From Diphasiastrum complanatum (Eukaryota; Streptophyta; Lycopodiopsida; Lycopodiales; Lycopodiaceae): DNA of 64,000 bases. The notes below the pieces were generated by a model. It made no database searches, was not told where the DNA came from, and saw only the letters and a program-made list of their open reading frames with translations. Location of the stretch: the NCBI GenBank assembly GCA_029204225.1, contig CM055098.1, positions 51,614,209 to 51,678,208 of the forward strand, written 5' to 3'. Positions 1 to 10,189 of the stretch are shown piece by piece. A program made the translations under genes and the position numbers. Numbering within the stretch: position 1 is the first letter of the stretch; each line of letters starts with the position of its first letter.

Positions 1-383
1 AAGTGTGTTCAGGTCTTTGTCGTCCCACTGTAGGTTAGTGAATTGGTCTTCCAAGTACATGATTTGATTACAAGATCAAGTTTCATTATTGGTTTGCAAT
101 TCTTCCATAAATCTTTTGTGTTCAAAATTGATGTAAGGTCTAGCATTATATTGCCATGCACTAAAAACGCAATAATTGCTATAGCTTTGTCATTTTGCAA
201 ACTCCATTCTCAAAGTTTTTTGCCAAGAGTAGCTATTGGCTTCTCCTCTATTGGTTCTACCCATTGCCAAAGACCTTTGCCTTTCAATATGAGTGGAGTC
301 TTTAATTTCCAAATCAAATAGTTTGAACCTTCTAGATCCAAGATCGTAGTGATCTTAGCCTGAATATTGCTGATCGACGACAT
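1..383 (-). pseudogene. Copia family A gag, 5' part (copy A-a)
   Basis: This is the start of a Ty1/copia Gag (UBN2-type) read on the minus strand. The likely ATG is the complement of 381-383. The protein opens MSSISNIQAKITTILDL and continues through the SNYLIWKLKTPLILKGKG segment, almost as in the copies at 15965 and 20103. The frame is broken by a stop just after the IATLGKKL segment. The gene runs off the window at position 1. Upstream of it on the minus strand lie a leader with three primer-binding motifs and an LTR (558-1302). Gag would form the virus-like particle that packages element RNA; this copy cannot make it intact. Confidence 0.8.
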
Positions 384-479
384 CTTCTATTTTTTGAATA
401 ACTCCAGATCCGGCTTGCTGATGGATGTATGAAGAATGCTGAGAGGGGTGCAAAGATATCACTGTATCGACTCTGACTC

Positions 480-556
480 GATCTGATACCATTGTATCAG
501 TACTGATTCTGTAAGCTCTGATACCACTGTATCAGCACTAATTCACTCTGATACCA
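480..556 (-). promoter_or_regulatory. Triplicated tRNA-iMet primer-binding motif, family A
   Basis: On the minus strand the LTR is followed after one base by TGGTATCAGAG (complement of 546-556), the usual primer-binding site for plant initiator tRNA-Met. The motif recurs as the complements of 515-526 and 480-491 (the last with one mismatch, AGATC). Between them lie GATAC...GTATC inverted pairs that could fold as hairpins. The copy at 19930-20006 has the same three motifs, so the triplication belongs to the family. The true site should be the one next to the LTR. Confidence 0.75.
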
Positions 557-557
557 T

Positions 558-1302
558 TGTAGAAAAAATAGTAATTATTCTTCCATAGAGAGCACGATGA
601 AAGTTTGAATAAATCAAACTAATATCAATGTCTTCAATCGAGTCTATTTCTGGTCTATGTACTAATAAAACAGTATGTGCCTTGATTGAATTAGCGTGCA
701 GAATTAATACGCAGAATTAAGAGACAACTTAAGACAATTTTAGACAAACAAAAACTATTGATCAAAAACGTATTTATAATTTTGAATCTGAATTAACATA
801 CATCTCTTGTTGTCTTATCTCGCTCTTGTGTCTCTGATTGAATGAGTCTAAAAGTCTCTTCAGTTTTAGTTTTTTTACAACGAGCAGTGCACATGTATTT
901 ATATTGTTACAAGACAGGTCTTTTGGCCTTTTAATTCTGTAACAGTAGATCTAACCGTTTATGACGGTTGATATTTAAATAGATGCTCTGGTTCCAGGGT
1001 CGAATAATTTCTATTTGCGAATATTTTGTGATAGCGCGACAGGTGGGCTTTGAACAAGAAACAAAATATTTCGTGACAAGATTCTGTTCGTGAATCTTTC
1101 GAGCTTCAACAAGAAACCACGAGTTTCTACAAGAAACTATTTCGTGAATCTTTCGATTATCAATCAAGATAAAATTTTGCGAATCTTTCAAAATTGATCA
1201 CGAATAGAAATGTTTTGAGTTAGCGTTCGTTTCTCATCCTTTGTCAAGTAAACTGCGCACTTGGTTAATAGAATCAAGATCTGTCTGATTAGGTGTTCTA
1301 CA
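558..1302 (-). repeat. LTR of copia family A (745 bp)
   Basis: Read on the minus strand it starts TGTAGAACACC and ends TTTTTTCTACA, so it has TG...CA termini. A purine-rich polypurine tract (GAGAGGGAGC, complement of about 1303-1312) sits just before it and the primer-binding site just after it. A TATAAATA box is the complement of 896-903. It lacks about 100 bp of the middle seen in the family LTRs at 19097 and 55275. Internal sequence lies on both sides: the RNase H end upstream and the gag start downstream. It is therefore the shared LTR of a tandem arrangement, not the outer end of one element. Confidence 0.85.
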
Positions 1303-1319
1303 GCTCCCTCTCAAAGTGG

Positions 1320-1937
1320 GCAGTTGAATTAACCCGAATCTTCTTTGCTACTTCTCAAACAAAGCTATACTGAGTGGCTTCGTAAAGAAATCAGCTATCA
1401 TTTCCTCTGTGGGTATGAAGACTGTCTTCGGTATCTTCTTCTCGACTAAGTCTCGAATTACATGATACTTGATAGCTATATGCTCCATTTTTAAATGAAA
1501 TACAAGATATTTCGTAAGATAGATTGCTGAAGTGTTATCCATTAGCAAGACATAAGGTTCGGAAATAGATTCATCAAATCCTTCCAACATCTGTTTGATC
1601 CAGATCAGCTTGTTTGCCATCTTGGTTGTTGCTACATATTCCGTTTTCCAGGAAGATTGAGCTACTGCTATTTGCTTTCTGCTTATCCAGAGAATGGCTG
1701 TGCTAGATACTAGAGTACAACCTCCTGAAATACTCTTGCTATCATCCTTCATGGATGCCCAGCTTGCGTCATTGTAAGATTCGATGTGAAATCTAGCATC
1801 CTTCGAATAACACAGTCTATAGTCTTTCGTTTCCTGGAGATATTGTAGAACTGTTTTCGCCAACTTCCCATGCAATGATTCTGGGTTCTGATTATATTGT
1901 CTCAGCCTGTATACTGCAAACACTATATCAGTCTGGA
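1320..1937 (-). pseudogene. Copia family A pol, RNase H end (copy A-a)
   Basis: The minus strand encodes the C-terminal part of a Ty1/copia polyprotein. It starts inside the RT-RNase H connection at DIVFAVYRLRQYNQNPES and includes the RNase H segments SYNDASWASMKD, MDNTSAIYLTK and TKPLSIALFEK. Most of it is open (about 201 codons ending at 1348). Where two relatives (2.59 and 18.53 kb) have a TGA, this copy has a sense codon (NPESLHG). A catalytic-motif position looks altered, with NDAS where family relatives have SDAS. The domain would remove RNA from the RNA/DNA hybrid during reverse transcription. The 5' end abuts an oppositely oriented family A piece at about 1938. Confidence 0.8.
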
Positions 1938-2985
1938 GACTACTTTCTTGCATGCAGAATTGGAAGAAGACTTATTCATATATGGACCAACCACTTGGTT
2001 TTGTAAACCAAGAATATCCAGAATACAGATGTCACATGAATAAAAGAATTTATGGTCCGAAAAAAACAGCCACACAATGGCATAGACAAAAGGATGAAGC
2101 ACTATATTCTTTAGGCTTCAGACTTCTATTTGCTAAATCAAATGTCTATATCAAGCATGTCCTAAATGAAATGATCATTCTAGCTATCTATGTTGATGAC
2201 ACACTTATCTTCTCAAGGAGAAATAAGTTAATTTCGGATGTCAAAAAAGACATATTTGAAATATTTGAGATCGTTGACCTAGGAGAAGCTAAAATCTATC
2301 TAGGCTTGAATATTCAAAGAGACTTTGAGAATGGTAAGTTGTATCTTCACCATCAAAAGTGCACTCAAAAGATCATTGTAGACTTCAACATGCTCGAATG
2401 CAAAGGTGTGCATACTCCCACAATAGTTGGAACAATACTGAACAAGGAAGATTGTCCGCAGACTCAGGGAAGCGAATGGCAAAACACCCTATCATAGGCT
2501 GATTGGATCATTGTTATATCTAGCAGACAACACCAGACCTGATATAGTGTTTGCAGTATACAAGCTGAGCCAATATAATCAAAACCCATGATCGCTGCAT
2601 TGGAAGTTGGCTAAAAGAGTACTACAATATCTCCAAGAAACGAAAGACTATGGACTGTGTTATTCGAAGGAAGCTGGATTTGACATCGAATCTTACAGTG
2701 ACGCAAGCTGGGCATCCATGAAGGATGATAACAAGAGTATTTAAGGAGGTTCTACTCTAGTATCTGGCACAGCCATTCTCTGGACAAGCAAGAAGCAAAC
2801 TACAGTAGCTCAATCTTCCTGTGAAGTGGAATATGTAGTAGCAACCAAGATGGCGAACGAGCTGATCTGGATCAAACAGATGTTGGAAGGATTTGATGAA
2901 TCTATTTTTGAATCTTATGTCTTGTTAATGGTTAACTCTTCAGCAATCTATCTTAAGAAAGATCTTGTATTTCATTAAAAAATGT
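1938..2985 (+). pseudogene. Copia family A pol, RT and RNase H piece (copy A-b)
   Basis: A plus-strand fragment of family A pol. It begins in the RT palm after the LHA position, passes MDQPLGFVNQEYPEYRCHMN and the catalytic motif YVDD (about 2190-2201), then IYLGLNIQRDF and the connection domain. The first open stretch ends at 2497 after a frameshift. RNase H then continues in other frames to about 2985, with a TGA in the NQNP segment and a TAA near 2743. It is truncated before the polypurine tract. It meets copy A-a head to head at 1938, so RNase H sequences form inverted arms around the RT part. Confidence 0.8.
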
Positions 2986-3526
2986 AAGATCCATAGGATT
3001 AGAAGTTTGTACACAAGGTTTTAATGACACTGCAGTAGAAAGAGACTTTTGCATTGAAAATGCATTGTTGAACTTCTGTTTTCTACAAAAAACAGGGCTC
3101 TGATACCAATATAAAGTCCTCAATCCAAGGATCCTATTCTAAGCATGCCAATCACAAGCAACACAAGGGAATCTGATGGTGGACAAACCAGCCCAATCAA
3201 ACCTAGATCGAACGGATCTATGGATCAATCACTCAGAGAGGAGTGAGGCATCACACCAGCAGCATCCTGCCACCGGTCGTGCTGTCAAGCATACACTAGT
3301 GAGAGCCCAGCAGTATACTTATACCTTCCAAGGCCCATGCACCACTAGTAGTGCACTGTGACACCTCACTGGACACCTCTGCAGTCCCTAGCGTGGACAC
3401 GCTACCCATGACACACTCAGCCACCCTGCTTGTGCTAGGAAGCATCATGACGTCCATTGCAGTTGGAACATCATGATGAATGACATAATGCGGAGATTGG
3501 TTGGTATCAGAAGAAGACATGATGTA
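2986..3526 (-). repeat. Probable remnant of an older LTR element, split by C1
   Basis: On the minus strand the complement of 3097-3108 is a perfect tRNA-iMet primer-binding motif. Sequence at higher coordinates would then be the end of an LTR, but its last bases read TATAT rather than CA. No matching LTR is visible in the window. The stretch contains short open frames that resemble nothing I know. It ends at the C1 target duplication, so its continuation should lie after 9397. The LTR call is inference from the primer-binding motif and position alone. Confidence 0.35.
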
Positions 3527-3531
3527 GAAAG

Positions 3532-4184
3532 TGTGAAAAATTGTCAACTAGTAGTATTTTCCTAACTTGAGATTTTGTAGGCCTATGGCCAAATAAAAAT
3601 TAGAGATAGGTTCATACATGTATGTAGAGGCCCAAAGTATGTGTACACTACTTTTGAGGTCACATTAATTAGAGGAGGTCGAGTGTGGAGCTCTTCTATT
3701 GGCTCATAATTTGGTGCATTCCTATTTGACCAAATTTCTAGGTATATGGGTGAATCCTATTGGACCCCAATTTTAGCCTATCATAAGACAAGTGGCCAAG
3801 AGGCACTATGGCTGCTATAAATAGCCATCTCCACGAGTATGTACACATCTCATTTTCATTCTATTGAATGAATGTTATGCTCTTTGAAGGTCCATCTTCT
3901 TCTCTCTCACTTTTTTGTTCATATCTTGCATTCTAGCCACTAGAATTGTGATTTCTTTGTTGCTATGGCTTCACACGTGTGAAATGCAGGTTGTAGGCTC
4001 TGAAGTACGGACAGGGACAGCAAGTTTCTGTTTGTGGAAGCTTATGATCAGATTTTGATGTTTAGTTGATGTTTAGTATGCTTAACATCACAATTTCTAT
4101 CATTTTTTCAATCTAGATGTGCATAACTTCCATGGCCAAGATCTTTATGAAACTTTAGCATCTTTTGGATCTGAGTTTTTCACA
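3532..4184 (+). repeat. 5' LTR of C1
   Basis: Starts TGTGAAAAATTG and ends TTTTTCACA. A TATA box (TATAAATA, 3816-3823) in a CTATAAATAGCC context is the likely core promoter, placing transcription start a few tens of bases downstream. The LTR supplies promoter, polyadenylation signal and terminal redundancy for the element RNA. Confidence 0.95.
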
Positions 4185-4196
4185 TGGTATCAGAGC
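4185..4196 (+). promoter_or_regulatory. Primer-binding site of C1
   Basis: TGGTATCAGAGC directly follows the LTR with no spacer and is complementary to the 3' end of plant initiator tRNA-Met, which primes minus-strand DNA synthesis. A leader of about 600 bp without a conserved ORF follows up to the Gag-Pol start at 4794. Confidence 0.92.
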
Positions 4197-4793
4197 ATTA
4201 GGCGGCCAAATGTGCAGGTTTTGCCAGATTTAGAAGAGATTTGTGGGCGAGTTTGCTTTTGTAGCATTCCAATCAAGTTTCTAGCTAAAAATCTTGTTGA
4301 TTTATGTGTAGAAATTGGATCTTTGTGATCAAAACATCATTTGTATGCATTTCAATTGAAGTAGGGCGAATTCCCTCTGTACTTATCAGAATAAGGAGAC
4401 AAAAATTGTTTTGGAAAGAGGGAGATGCAAGATCCAACAAGATCCTATTAGTTTTCCATTCTAGCATATAGTTTTTTGATTCAATTTCTTGCTTCTTCAT
4501 GTCAAAAACTTCAAAATTGATGTAACCCTCTGATTTTCAGTTTGCTGAATGATTCAAGAGTGTATTTCAATCTTAGGAGTGAGGGAAAAGCAAGTATATT
4601 GAGGTTTGGTCTTGGTTTGATCAAGAAATCATAAAACTAGTGGCTAAAATTAAGGAAAAAGTGAGGAAAAGAGAGAAAAAGTAAGGTTTTAGGTTCCAAA
4701 TCTTTGTGATTTCTTCTTGTGTTTCATTTGTTGATTCAAGAGAGTGCTTAGTGCATTGGAACAGGTCAAAGATCAGAGATCAATCATTGCAAC

Positions 4794-7700
4794 ATGGCTA
4801 CAAATGGAGGCTACATGTTGGAAAGCAATGATAGGCTTACCTCCCTCAACTATTCTACTTGGAAAGTAAGGATGGAGTCTTTGCTTGAGATGAATGAGTT
4901 GATGGATATTGTTGTAGGTGTGGAGGAGAGACCTTTGGCACCTCAAGAACAATTGAGGTATGACAAGAGGGCAAAGAAAGCCCTTCACATGATCAAGATG
5001 AATGTGACAAATGAGCTTATCAAAGAGGTTGGTAAGTGCACATCATCTAGTGAAGCTTGGGAAGCCTTGAAGAAGGTTTATGAATCCAAGTCTACTTCTA
5101 GAGTGTTGACTTTAAGAAGGCAAATCTTTTCTTGTATGCAAAAGAAGAGTGAGAATGGACATGCTTTTGTTTTGAGAGTTAAAGCATTGAATGATGAGTT
5201 AGCATGCATTAATGATGGCATAAATAATGAGGAGCTTGTTCAAGTGATTCTCAATGGCTTGTTGGATGATCATGCTAATCTTGTTCAAAGTTATGCTATC
5301 CAAAAATGTTTACCAAGTGTTGGAGACTTGCAAGAGGTCTTGTTGGCTGAAGAATTCAGGTTGCAAGCAAGAGTGGGAGCATCTTCTACATCTCAAGGAG
5401 GAGAAGAGGAGGCAATGTTCTCTAAAGGCAAGTTCAAGGGCAAAGGTAAAAGCAATTGGTCTAAAGGGCAAGACCAAGGTGAGCACTCTACTTTTGGCAA
5501 AAAGAAGGATAGATCTAAGCTAAAATGTTTCTATTGTGGAGTCAAAGGGCATTTTGCTAGTGATTGTTTTAAGAAAAAGAGGGATCAAGGGGAAAAGCAA
5601 ACCAATCTAACTATTGATGAGGGTGGGGATGAGCTTCTTTCAAATGATGCTTTTGTTATGTCATCTTGCTTGTTGGCTAATCATGGAGACATTGATCCTT
5701 GGTGGATTGATAGTGGAGCCACTTCTCATATGACATATCATAAAGAGTATTTTTCATCTTTAATGGCATTTGATGGTGATAGGAAGGTAATCTATACCGC
5801 AAATGATGGTGAGTGTGCAATCAAGGGGATTGGCACAATTCCTATTTCACTTTCTACAAATAGGAATATAGAATTGAAAGATGTTTTGCTCATTCCATCC
5901 ATTACCAAGAACTTACTTAGTGTAAGCCAAATGCTTGACAAAGGATTCAAAGTTGAGTTTGATGGTGATGCTTGCTTGATCAAAAAGGGGTGTAGTATCA
6001 TTGCAAAAGGGAAAAGGCAAGGGAAATTGTTCAAGCTTGATGCATGTGTTGTTGCTAACCAAGTTGGATGCATGGCAAATGAACAAATGTCAATTCAAGA
6101 GGTATGGCATAAAAGGATGGGACATCTCAACTACAAGGCCTTGGAGGTAATAGCCAAAAAGGAGGTAGTAAGGGGACTTCCCAAGTCTCTTACTTGCTTG
6201 AATCATGTTTGTGAAGAATGTGCTTTGTCTAAATCACATAGATTGCCATATACTAGATCTATATCTAGATCTAAGATGCCTTTTTCTCTCTTGCATTCGG
6301 ATATTCATGGTGTTACTACAATTAGCAATGGAGGTGCTAAGATGTATGTAACTTTCATTGATGATTTTAGTAGATTTTGTTGGGTTTATCTACTAAAGAG
6401 CAAGGATGAGGTGTTTGATGTGTTTGTCAAGTTCAAAGTTGCTATTGAGACTCAATTTACAACCAAAATCAAATGCTTGAGGAGCGACAATGGTGGTGAA
6501 TACATTTCTAACAAATTCAAAGCCTTTTGCGATGAGCATGGGATCAAGAGGGAGTACACATGTCCAAGAACACCACAACAAAATGGAGTGGCCGAGAGGA
6601 AGAATAGAACCTTGTGTGAGAGTGCAAAGGCAATGAGATTGAATGCTAATCTTCCTAAACCTTTTTGGAGTGATGCTTTGTTGTGTGCAAATTTCCTATG
6701 CAATAGATGGCCAAGTGTTGTATTGGAAGGAAAAACCCCTTTTGAAGCTTTGTTTGGTACGAAGCCTAATGTCAAGTTTCTAAGAACTTTTGGATGCATT
6801 TGCTACTTCAACATTACTCTTGATGATAGAACTAAGGAGGATCCATCTTCAAGAAAGGGCATTTTTGTTGGTTATAGTGAAGTAAGCAAAGCATATAGGA
6901 TTTATGTTCCTTCAATCAAGAAAGTGTTCACAAGTAGGGATGTCATTTTTGATGAAGGTAACATTCCAAAAGTTGTTTCAAGTGATGATGGTGTTGTTGC
7001 AACTAATGTGCTTGATGACAATGGAGTTGATGACACATTGGATGTGGATGTTGAAGAAGCCTCTTCAAGTCAAATTCCAAGGAGAACTCCAAGGCATAAA
7101 GTGAAACCCTCAAGGCTCACTTATGATGGCAAAGGTAAGCAAGTGGTGGATGGATCCAACTATGCTTTCCTAACTTCTTTTGATGTACCTTCATGTGTAG
7201 ATGAAGCAAGGCAAGAAGAGGAATGGATCCAAGCAATGGATCTTGAGTTTGAAGCACTTATGAAGAACAACACATGGAGATTGGTGGAGCTTCCAAAGGG
7301 CAAAAGTGCAATTGGATGCAAATGGATCTTCAAGGTAAAGACAAATCAAGATGGATCTATCAACAAGTTGAAGGCAAGGTTGGTGGCTAAAGGTTATGCT
7401 CAAGAGCATGGCATTGACTATGAGGAAACCTTTGCACCCGTGGCAAAGATGGTGAGCATAAGAGTAATCATTTCCCTTGCAACTCTTTATGGATGGGATC
7501 TTTGGCAATTAGACATTTCTAATGCTTTCTTGAATGGTGATCTTGAAGAGGAAGTCTACATGGAGCAACCCGAGAGCTATGTTTCTCATAGCAAGCCTAA
7601 TCATGTGTGTTTTCTACAAAAAAGTTTGTATGGTCTTAAGCAAGCACCAAGGAGTTGGTATGCTAGGCTTAACTCTTTTCTACTTTCTCAAAACTTCACT

Positions 7701-8744
7701 ATGAGTGAGTATGATCATTCACTTTACTTTAGAATTAGTGCTAATGATGTTACAATCCTTCTAATTTATGTGGATGACATTATTTTAAGTGGAGGGAACA
7801 AGGAAGATATAGAAGATATCAAGAAAGCACTAAAAAAGGAATTTGAAGTGCATGATCTTGGTCTTTTGAGCTATATCTTAGGAATAGAAGTAATTAGAAC
7901 TTCTCAAATCACTTTTATTTCACAAGAGAAGTATGCTATTTCTATTCTCAATAGATTTCATATGGTAGATGCAAATCCTATTGATACACCTATGGAATCA
8001 CATGTAAAGCTAACTATAAGAGGTAATGAAAGATCCTTCGAGGACATTACTCTCTATAGGAAGCTAATAGGTTCTCTTATATATCTAACCATCACAAGAC
8101 CTGATTTATCTTATTGTGTTGGTAGATTAAGCCAATTCATGCAAGATCCTAGCATAGAACATTGGAAACTAGGAAAGAGGATCTTGAGATACATCTCGGG
8201 AACAAAAGATTTTGGCATTGTTTATAGAGGCTCATCACCTAACTTATTTGGTTTTTCAGATTCAGATTTTGCAGGAGACCTTATGGATAGAAAATCCATA
8301 AATGCACATGCTATTTTCATAGGTGATGGAGCTATCTCATGGATGTCGAAGAAACAAGCAACTATATCACTTTCTTCTAGTGAGGCCGAGTACAAAGCTT
8401 TGACATCATGCACAAAGGAGATGGTGTGGATCAAGAGGATGATTATGGAGCTTCATTTGCTGGATTTTTCAGAGAGTCCAATCATCTTTTGTGACAACCT
8501 TTCAGCCCAAAGTCTAGCAAGCAATCCGGTTTTCCATGCAAGGAGCAAACATATCGAGGTGGCTTACCATTTTGTGAGAGAACAAGTGTTGGCAAAAGAG
8601 ATCAAGCTTGAACATGTCCCATCAAAGGAATGTGTGGCTGATATCTTTACCAAAGCATTGGGAAAGGACTTATTTTTCAAGCATAGAACAAGTCTTGGTG
8701 TACTTTCTAAATCTATGCTAAAACTAGTTGAAGAAGGAGTGTGA
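4794..8744 (+). CDS. Gag-Pol polyprotein of C1, intact
   Basis: A single 1316-residue Ty1/copia polyprotein without stop or frameshift. Gag (UBN2-like) fills about residues 1-230, followed by a CCHC zinc knuckle CFYCGVKGHFASDC (245-258). The protease carries the DSGATSHM motif with catalytic Asp306. The GAG-pre-integrase domain starts near WHKRMGHLN (438). Integrase has its D,D35,E triad at Asp503, Asp565 and Glu601. RT has YVDD at 992-995, and RNase H has SDSDFAGD near 1156 and CDNLSAQSL further on. The order PR-IN-RT-RH is typical of copia. The start is the ATG opening MATNGGYMLESNDRL, matched by the degenerate relative C2 on the minus strand near 32650. The stop codon TGA lies inside the 3' LTR, overlapping it by five bases. 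All catalytic motifs look intact. Confidence 0.97.
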   Translation: MATNGGYMLESNDRLTSLNYSTWKVRMESLLEMNELMDIVVGVEERPLAPQEQLRYDKRAKKALHMIKMNVTNELIKEVGKCTSSSEAWEALKKVYESKSTSRVLTLRRQIFSCMQKKSENGHAFVLRVKALNDELACINDGINNEELVQVILNGLLDDHANLVQSYAIQKCLPSVGDLQEVLLAEEFRLQARVGASSTSQGGEEEAMFSKGKFKGKGKSNWSKGQDQGEHSTFGKKKDRSKLKCFYCGVKGHFASDCFKKKRDQGEKQTNLTIDEGGDELLSNDAFVMSSCLLANHGDIDPWWIDSGATSHMTYHKEYFSSLMAFDGDRKVIYTANDGECAIKGIGTIPISLSTNRNIELKDVLLIPSITKNLLSVSQMLDKGFKVEFDGDACLIKKGCSIIAKGKRQGKLFKLDACVVANQVGCMANEQMSIQEVWHKRMGHLNYKALEVIAKKEVVRGLPKSLTCLNHVCEECALSKSHRLPYTRSISRSKMPFSLLHSDIHGVTTISNGGAKMYVTFIDDFSRFCWVYLLKSKDEVFDVFVKFKVAIETQFTTKIKCLRSDNGGEYISNKFKAFCDEHGIKREYTCPRTPQQNGVAERKNRTLCESAKAMRLNANLPKPFWSDALLCANFLCNRWPSVVLEGKTPFEALFGTKPNVKFLRTFGCICYFNITLDDRTKEDPSSRKGIFVGYSEVSKAYRIYVPSIKKVFTSRDVIFDEGNIPKVVSSDDGVVATNVLDDNGVDDTLDVDVEEASSSQIPRRTPRHKVKPSRLTYDGKGKQVVDGSNYAFLTSFDVPSCVDEARQEEEWIQAMDLEFEALMKNNTWRLVELPKGKSAIGCKWIFKVKTNQDGSINKLKARLVAKGYAQEHGIDYEETFAPVAKMVSIRVIISLATLYGWDLWQLDISNAFLNGDLEEEVYMEQPESYVSHSKPNHVCFLQKSLYGLKQAPRSWYARLNSFLLSQNFTMSEYDHSLYFRISANDVTILLIYVDDIILSGGNKEDIEDIKKALKKEFEVHDLGLLSYILGIEVIRTSQITFISQEKYAISILNRFHMVDANPIDTPMESHVKLTIRGNERSFEDITLYRKLIGSLIYLTITRPDLSYCVGRLSQFMQDPSIEHWKLGKRILRYISGTKDFGIVYRGSSPNLFGFSDSDFAGDLMDRKSINAHAIFIGDGAISWMSKKQATISLSSSEAEYKALTSCTKEMVWIKRMIMELHLLDFSESPIIFCDNLSAQSLASNPVFHARSKHIEVAYHFVREQVLAKEIKLEHVPSKECVADIFTKALGKDLFFKHRTSLGVLSKSMLKLVEEGV
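8730..8739 (+). promoter_or_regulatory. Polypurine tract of C1
   Basis: GAAGAAGGAG directly precedes the 3' LTR and would prime plus-strand synthesis. It lies inside the last codons of Gag-Pol, so coding and priming functions overlap here. Confidence 0.8.
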
Positions 8745-9392
8745 AAAATTGTCAACTAGTAGTATTTTCCTAACTTGAGATTTTGTAGGCCTATGGCCAA
8801 ATAAAAGTTAGAGATAGGTTCATACATGTATGTAGAGGCCCAAAGTATGTGTACACTACTTTTGAGGTCACATTAATTAGAGGAGGTCGAGTGTGGAGCT
8901 CTTCTATTGGCTCATAATTTGGTGCATTCCTATTTGACCAAATTTCTAGGTATATGGGTGAATCCTATTGGACCCCAATTTTAGCCTATCATAAGACAAG
9001 TGGCCAAGAGGCACTATGGCTGCTATAAATAGCCATCTCCACGAGTATGTACACATCTCATTTTCATTCTATTGAATGAATGTTATGCTCTTTGAAGGTC
9101 CATCTTCTTCTCTCTCACTTTTTTGTTCATATCTTGCATTCTAGCCACTAGAATTGTGATTTCTTTGTTGCTATGGCTTCACACGTGTGAAATGCAGGTT
9201 GTAGGCTCTGAAGTACGGACAGGGACAGCAAGTTTCTGTTTGTGGAAGCTTATGATCAGATTTTGATGTTTAGTTGATGTTTAGTATGCTTAACATCACA
9301 ATTTCTATCATTTTTTCAATCTAGATGTGCATAACTTCCATGGCCAAGATCTTTATGAAACTTTAGCATCTTTTGGATCTGAGTTTTTCACA
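8740..9392 (+). repeat. 3' LTR of C1
   Basis: Same length and nearly identical sequence to the 5' LTR, including the TATA box at 9024-9031. It is followed at once by the GAAAG target duplication (9393-9397). Confidence 0.95.
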
Positions 9393-9397
9393 GAAAG

Positions 9398-10189
9398 TAA
9401 AGGCATATAGCAGAAAAGACTTAGGAGTGTATCATAAAGTTGTAGGAAAGTTTTAGAAAAGTTCGATTGTGGGAAAACTTTGCAAGAGCTTCACTAGCAC
9501 AAGTGAGAAATGAGATTGAATTCAGCCGTTTTATAGGTGAATTTGGAGGATCCAATAGACAAAGTACTAGTTTGGCTGAAAAGTGCGAGACAAAAATTTG
9601 CAGGCATCTTCAATTTTGTGAAAATAGCTTCCATAATTCTTGGTAAAGGTTTCTGACAACCCTTGTAGCCCAATGAAGGTTATGGAGATCTGGCAAAGGT
9701 TTATATTCGTCTAAGAGCATCCTTCACCTAGGTATTGCATTTAATTTTCATGATTTGAACCTCTGGACAATCTAATTTTGACATTTTGAATTCATCTGTT
9801 AGGTCGGCAAAAGTTCCCAAAGTAATAAGCTTCTGAATGTTTGCCTAACCTCAAGACAGGTACTTTCTCTACAAAATAACCTTTGCCCAACTCAATATAG
9901 GTGTATCTAAGCTAAATGTATGATTTGGAAACTTGGTGAAGGTTCCTAAAATGCTATGTTCAAGATTTGACTCAAAAAGTGATTTCTTAAGTCATTTTTC
10001 ATCAAAATTTGATTCTTGAAAATACAAGTTCCTTCCTCTTTTCCTAATCTGATGACTTTTTCTTTACTTTTGCTCATCATTCTTTTTTTCTTTCCTCTTT
10101 TTTTATTTTTATTATCTTATTCTTTTATTTTTATATTGTCTTTTCGAAAAAAATGAAACAACCACGTAGTACCAAGCAATAAAATTGTA
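9398..10189. other. Unassigned non-coding stretch
   Basis: Continues the sequence that C1 interrupted. I see only short open frames and a T-rich run near 10070-10140. No LTR, repeat or protein similarity is evident. Confidence 0.5.

Larger units (their letters stand above)
3532..9392 (+). mobile_element. Complete Ty1/copia retrotransposon C1
   Basis: A full-length 5861-bp element. Two 653-bp LTRs (3532-4184, 8740-9392) differ at only one position that I can find (A versus G near 3600 and 8808). The five bases GAAAG stand immediately outside each end (3527-3531 and 9393-9397) as a target-site duplication. A primer-binding site follows the 5' LTR, a polypurine tract precedes the 3' LTR, and one uninterrupted Gag-Pol ORF lies between. 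These features indicate a recent insertion that may still be competent. It interrupts older repeat DNA on both sides. Confidence 0.97.

Noticed and set aside
4185-4196. TGGTATCAGAGC motifs as tRNA gene fragments
   Set aside because: They sit next to LTR ends as primer-binding sites, and no cloverleaf can be formed around them.
6393-6799. Antisense open frames inside C1
   Set aside because: They are shadows of the intact Gag-Pol codons and have no independent support.
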